From assembly GCA_050010255.1 (NCBI GenBank), contig JBEKLJ010000227.1, forward strand, positions 1 through 5,134: a DNA stretch of 5,134 bases, written 5' to 3'. Source of the DNA: JBEKLJ01 sp050010255 (GTDB lineage: Bacteria; Acidobacteriota; Terriglobia; Bryobacterales; Bryobacteraceae). This document shows, one piece after another, positions 4,891 to 5,134 of the stretch (its first letter is position 1; each line of letters starts with the position of its first letter). The position numbers and the translations under genes were made by a program. Under the pieces are notes generated by a model. That model had not been told where the DNA came from. It did not search any database and worked only from the letters and a program-made list of their open reading frames with translations.

Positions 4891-5134
4891 GGACTTGTGC
4901 CACAGCCACGGCGGGATCGCGATCGGGTCCGCGTAACCCGCGCTTCGCCTCCTTGGCCTCGCGCTCCAGCCTCTCGAGCGTACGGTCCCCTGGTGCGTAC
5001 CGCCGGGCCCCCCACGCCAACCCGGCTCGGAGAAGCTCATGGTCCAGGTTCTGACCGTCCGGCAGATTGATCTCCCCAACCAGGCGCCGGCAGCGGTCCA
5101 CATTGCGGACGCGGACCGTGACCGTCTTCCGGTA
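4891..5134 (-). pseudogene. Staphylococcal-nuclease-like (SNase/thermonuclease) fragment, frameshifted and cut by the window edge
   Basis: On the minus strand from 5134 the open frame reads YRKTVTVRVRNVDRCRRLVG, then EINLPDGQNLDHELLRAGLAW, YAPGDRTLERLEREAKEAKRGL. This is the pattern of the C-terminal half of bacterial SNase-fold nucleases (DRYGR, LPDG-x-NLN-x-EL, AGLAW, YAP, LE-x-EA-x-x-AKRGLW). After KRGL the expected W-x-DP-x-x-x-PPW-x-W appears in another frame as ADPIAIPPWLWHK. A net frame change near 4931-4936, such as loss of two bases, explains this. The N-terminal half lies beyond the window. The conserved Tyr of DRYGR is Cys. SNase proteins are phosphodiesterases, often secreted, but this copy looks dead. 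It is antisense to the operon and not part of it. Confidence 0.8.

Noticed and set aside
4486..5103. Continuous 205-codon minus-strand protein
   Set aside because: It chains half of an SNase fragment and half of a transposase fragment through unrelated sequence; the similarity alternates between frames, so it is a chance-open frame across two pseudogenes.
1..5134. CRISPR array, tRNA or rRNA gene
   Set aside because: No regularly spaced repeats and no cloverleaf or rRNA-like conserved stretches were seen on either strand.

Overview
The window is GC-rich bacterial DNA with tightly packed, overlapping plus-strand genes. It looks like an accessory or mobile region of an environmental bacterium. 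Lineage cannot be fixed from the sequence: the genes are horizontally mobile types, and the decayed IS1595 (ISXO2-like) transposase and staphylococcal-nuclease-like remnant at the right are seen in many GC-rich phyla.

Layout. Positions 1-78 may hold the last codons of an upstream gene. A near-ideal intrinsic terminator follows at 94-125, then a leader of about 90 bp. From 219 to 4392 there is one apparent six-gene operon, with junctions that overlap or are separated by 2-3 bp. The genes are a small ubiquitin-like protein (219-458), a divergent E2-like protein (449-844), a JAB/JAMM metalloprotease (841-1503), a ThiF/E1-like adenylyltransferase (1466-2314), a beta-class DNA methyltransferase (2317-3267) and a ParB-HTH-MT-A70 fusion methyltransferase (3271-4392). 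Beyond 4392 there is no intact gene. On the minus strand lie a frameshifted, internally deleted IS1595-type transposase remnant (about 4536-4846) and a frameshifted C-terminal piece of an SNase-fold nuclease that runs off the window (4891-5134).

How the genes may work together. The first four form a complete set for conjugating and removing a ubiquitin-like protein. The Ubl is made as a precursor with six residues after a single glycine. The JAMM protease could trim it, the E1-like enzyme could adenylate and load it, and the E2-like protein could accept it; the protease could also remove it from targets. No E3 is visible. This resembles bacterial Ubl-conjugation systems such as the anti-phage Bil system, but here the Ubl has one beta-grasp domain, the gene order is Ubl-E2-JAB-E1, and two DNA methyltransferases follow without a restriction enzyme. 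ParB plus ThiF plus Ubl also recalls the plasmid PRTRC (ParB-related, ThiF-related) cassette. Coupling of Ubl conjugation to DNA marking or a mobile-element life cycle is inference. The gene layout and motifs are read directly from the sequence.
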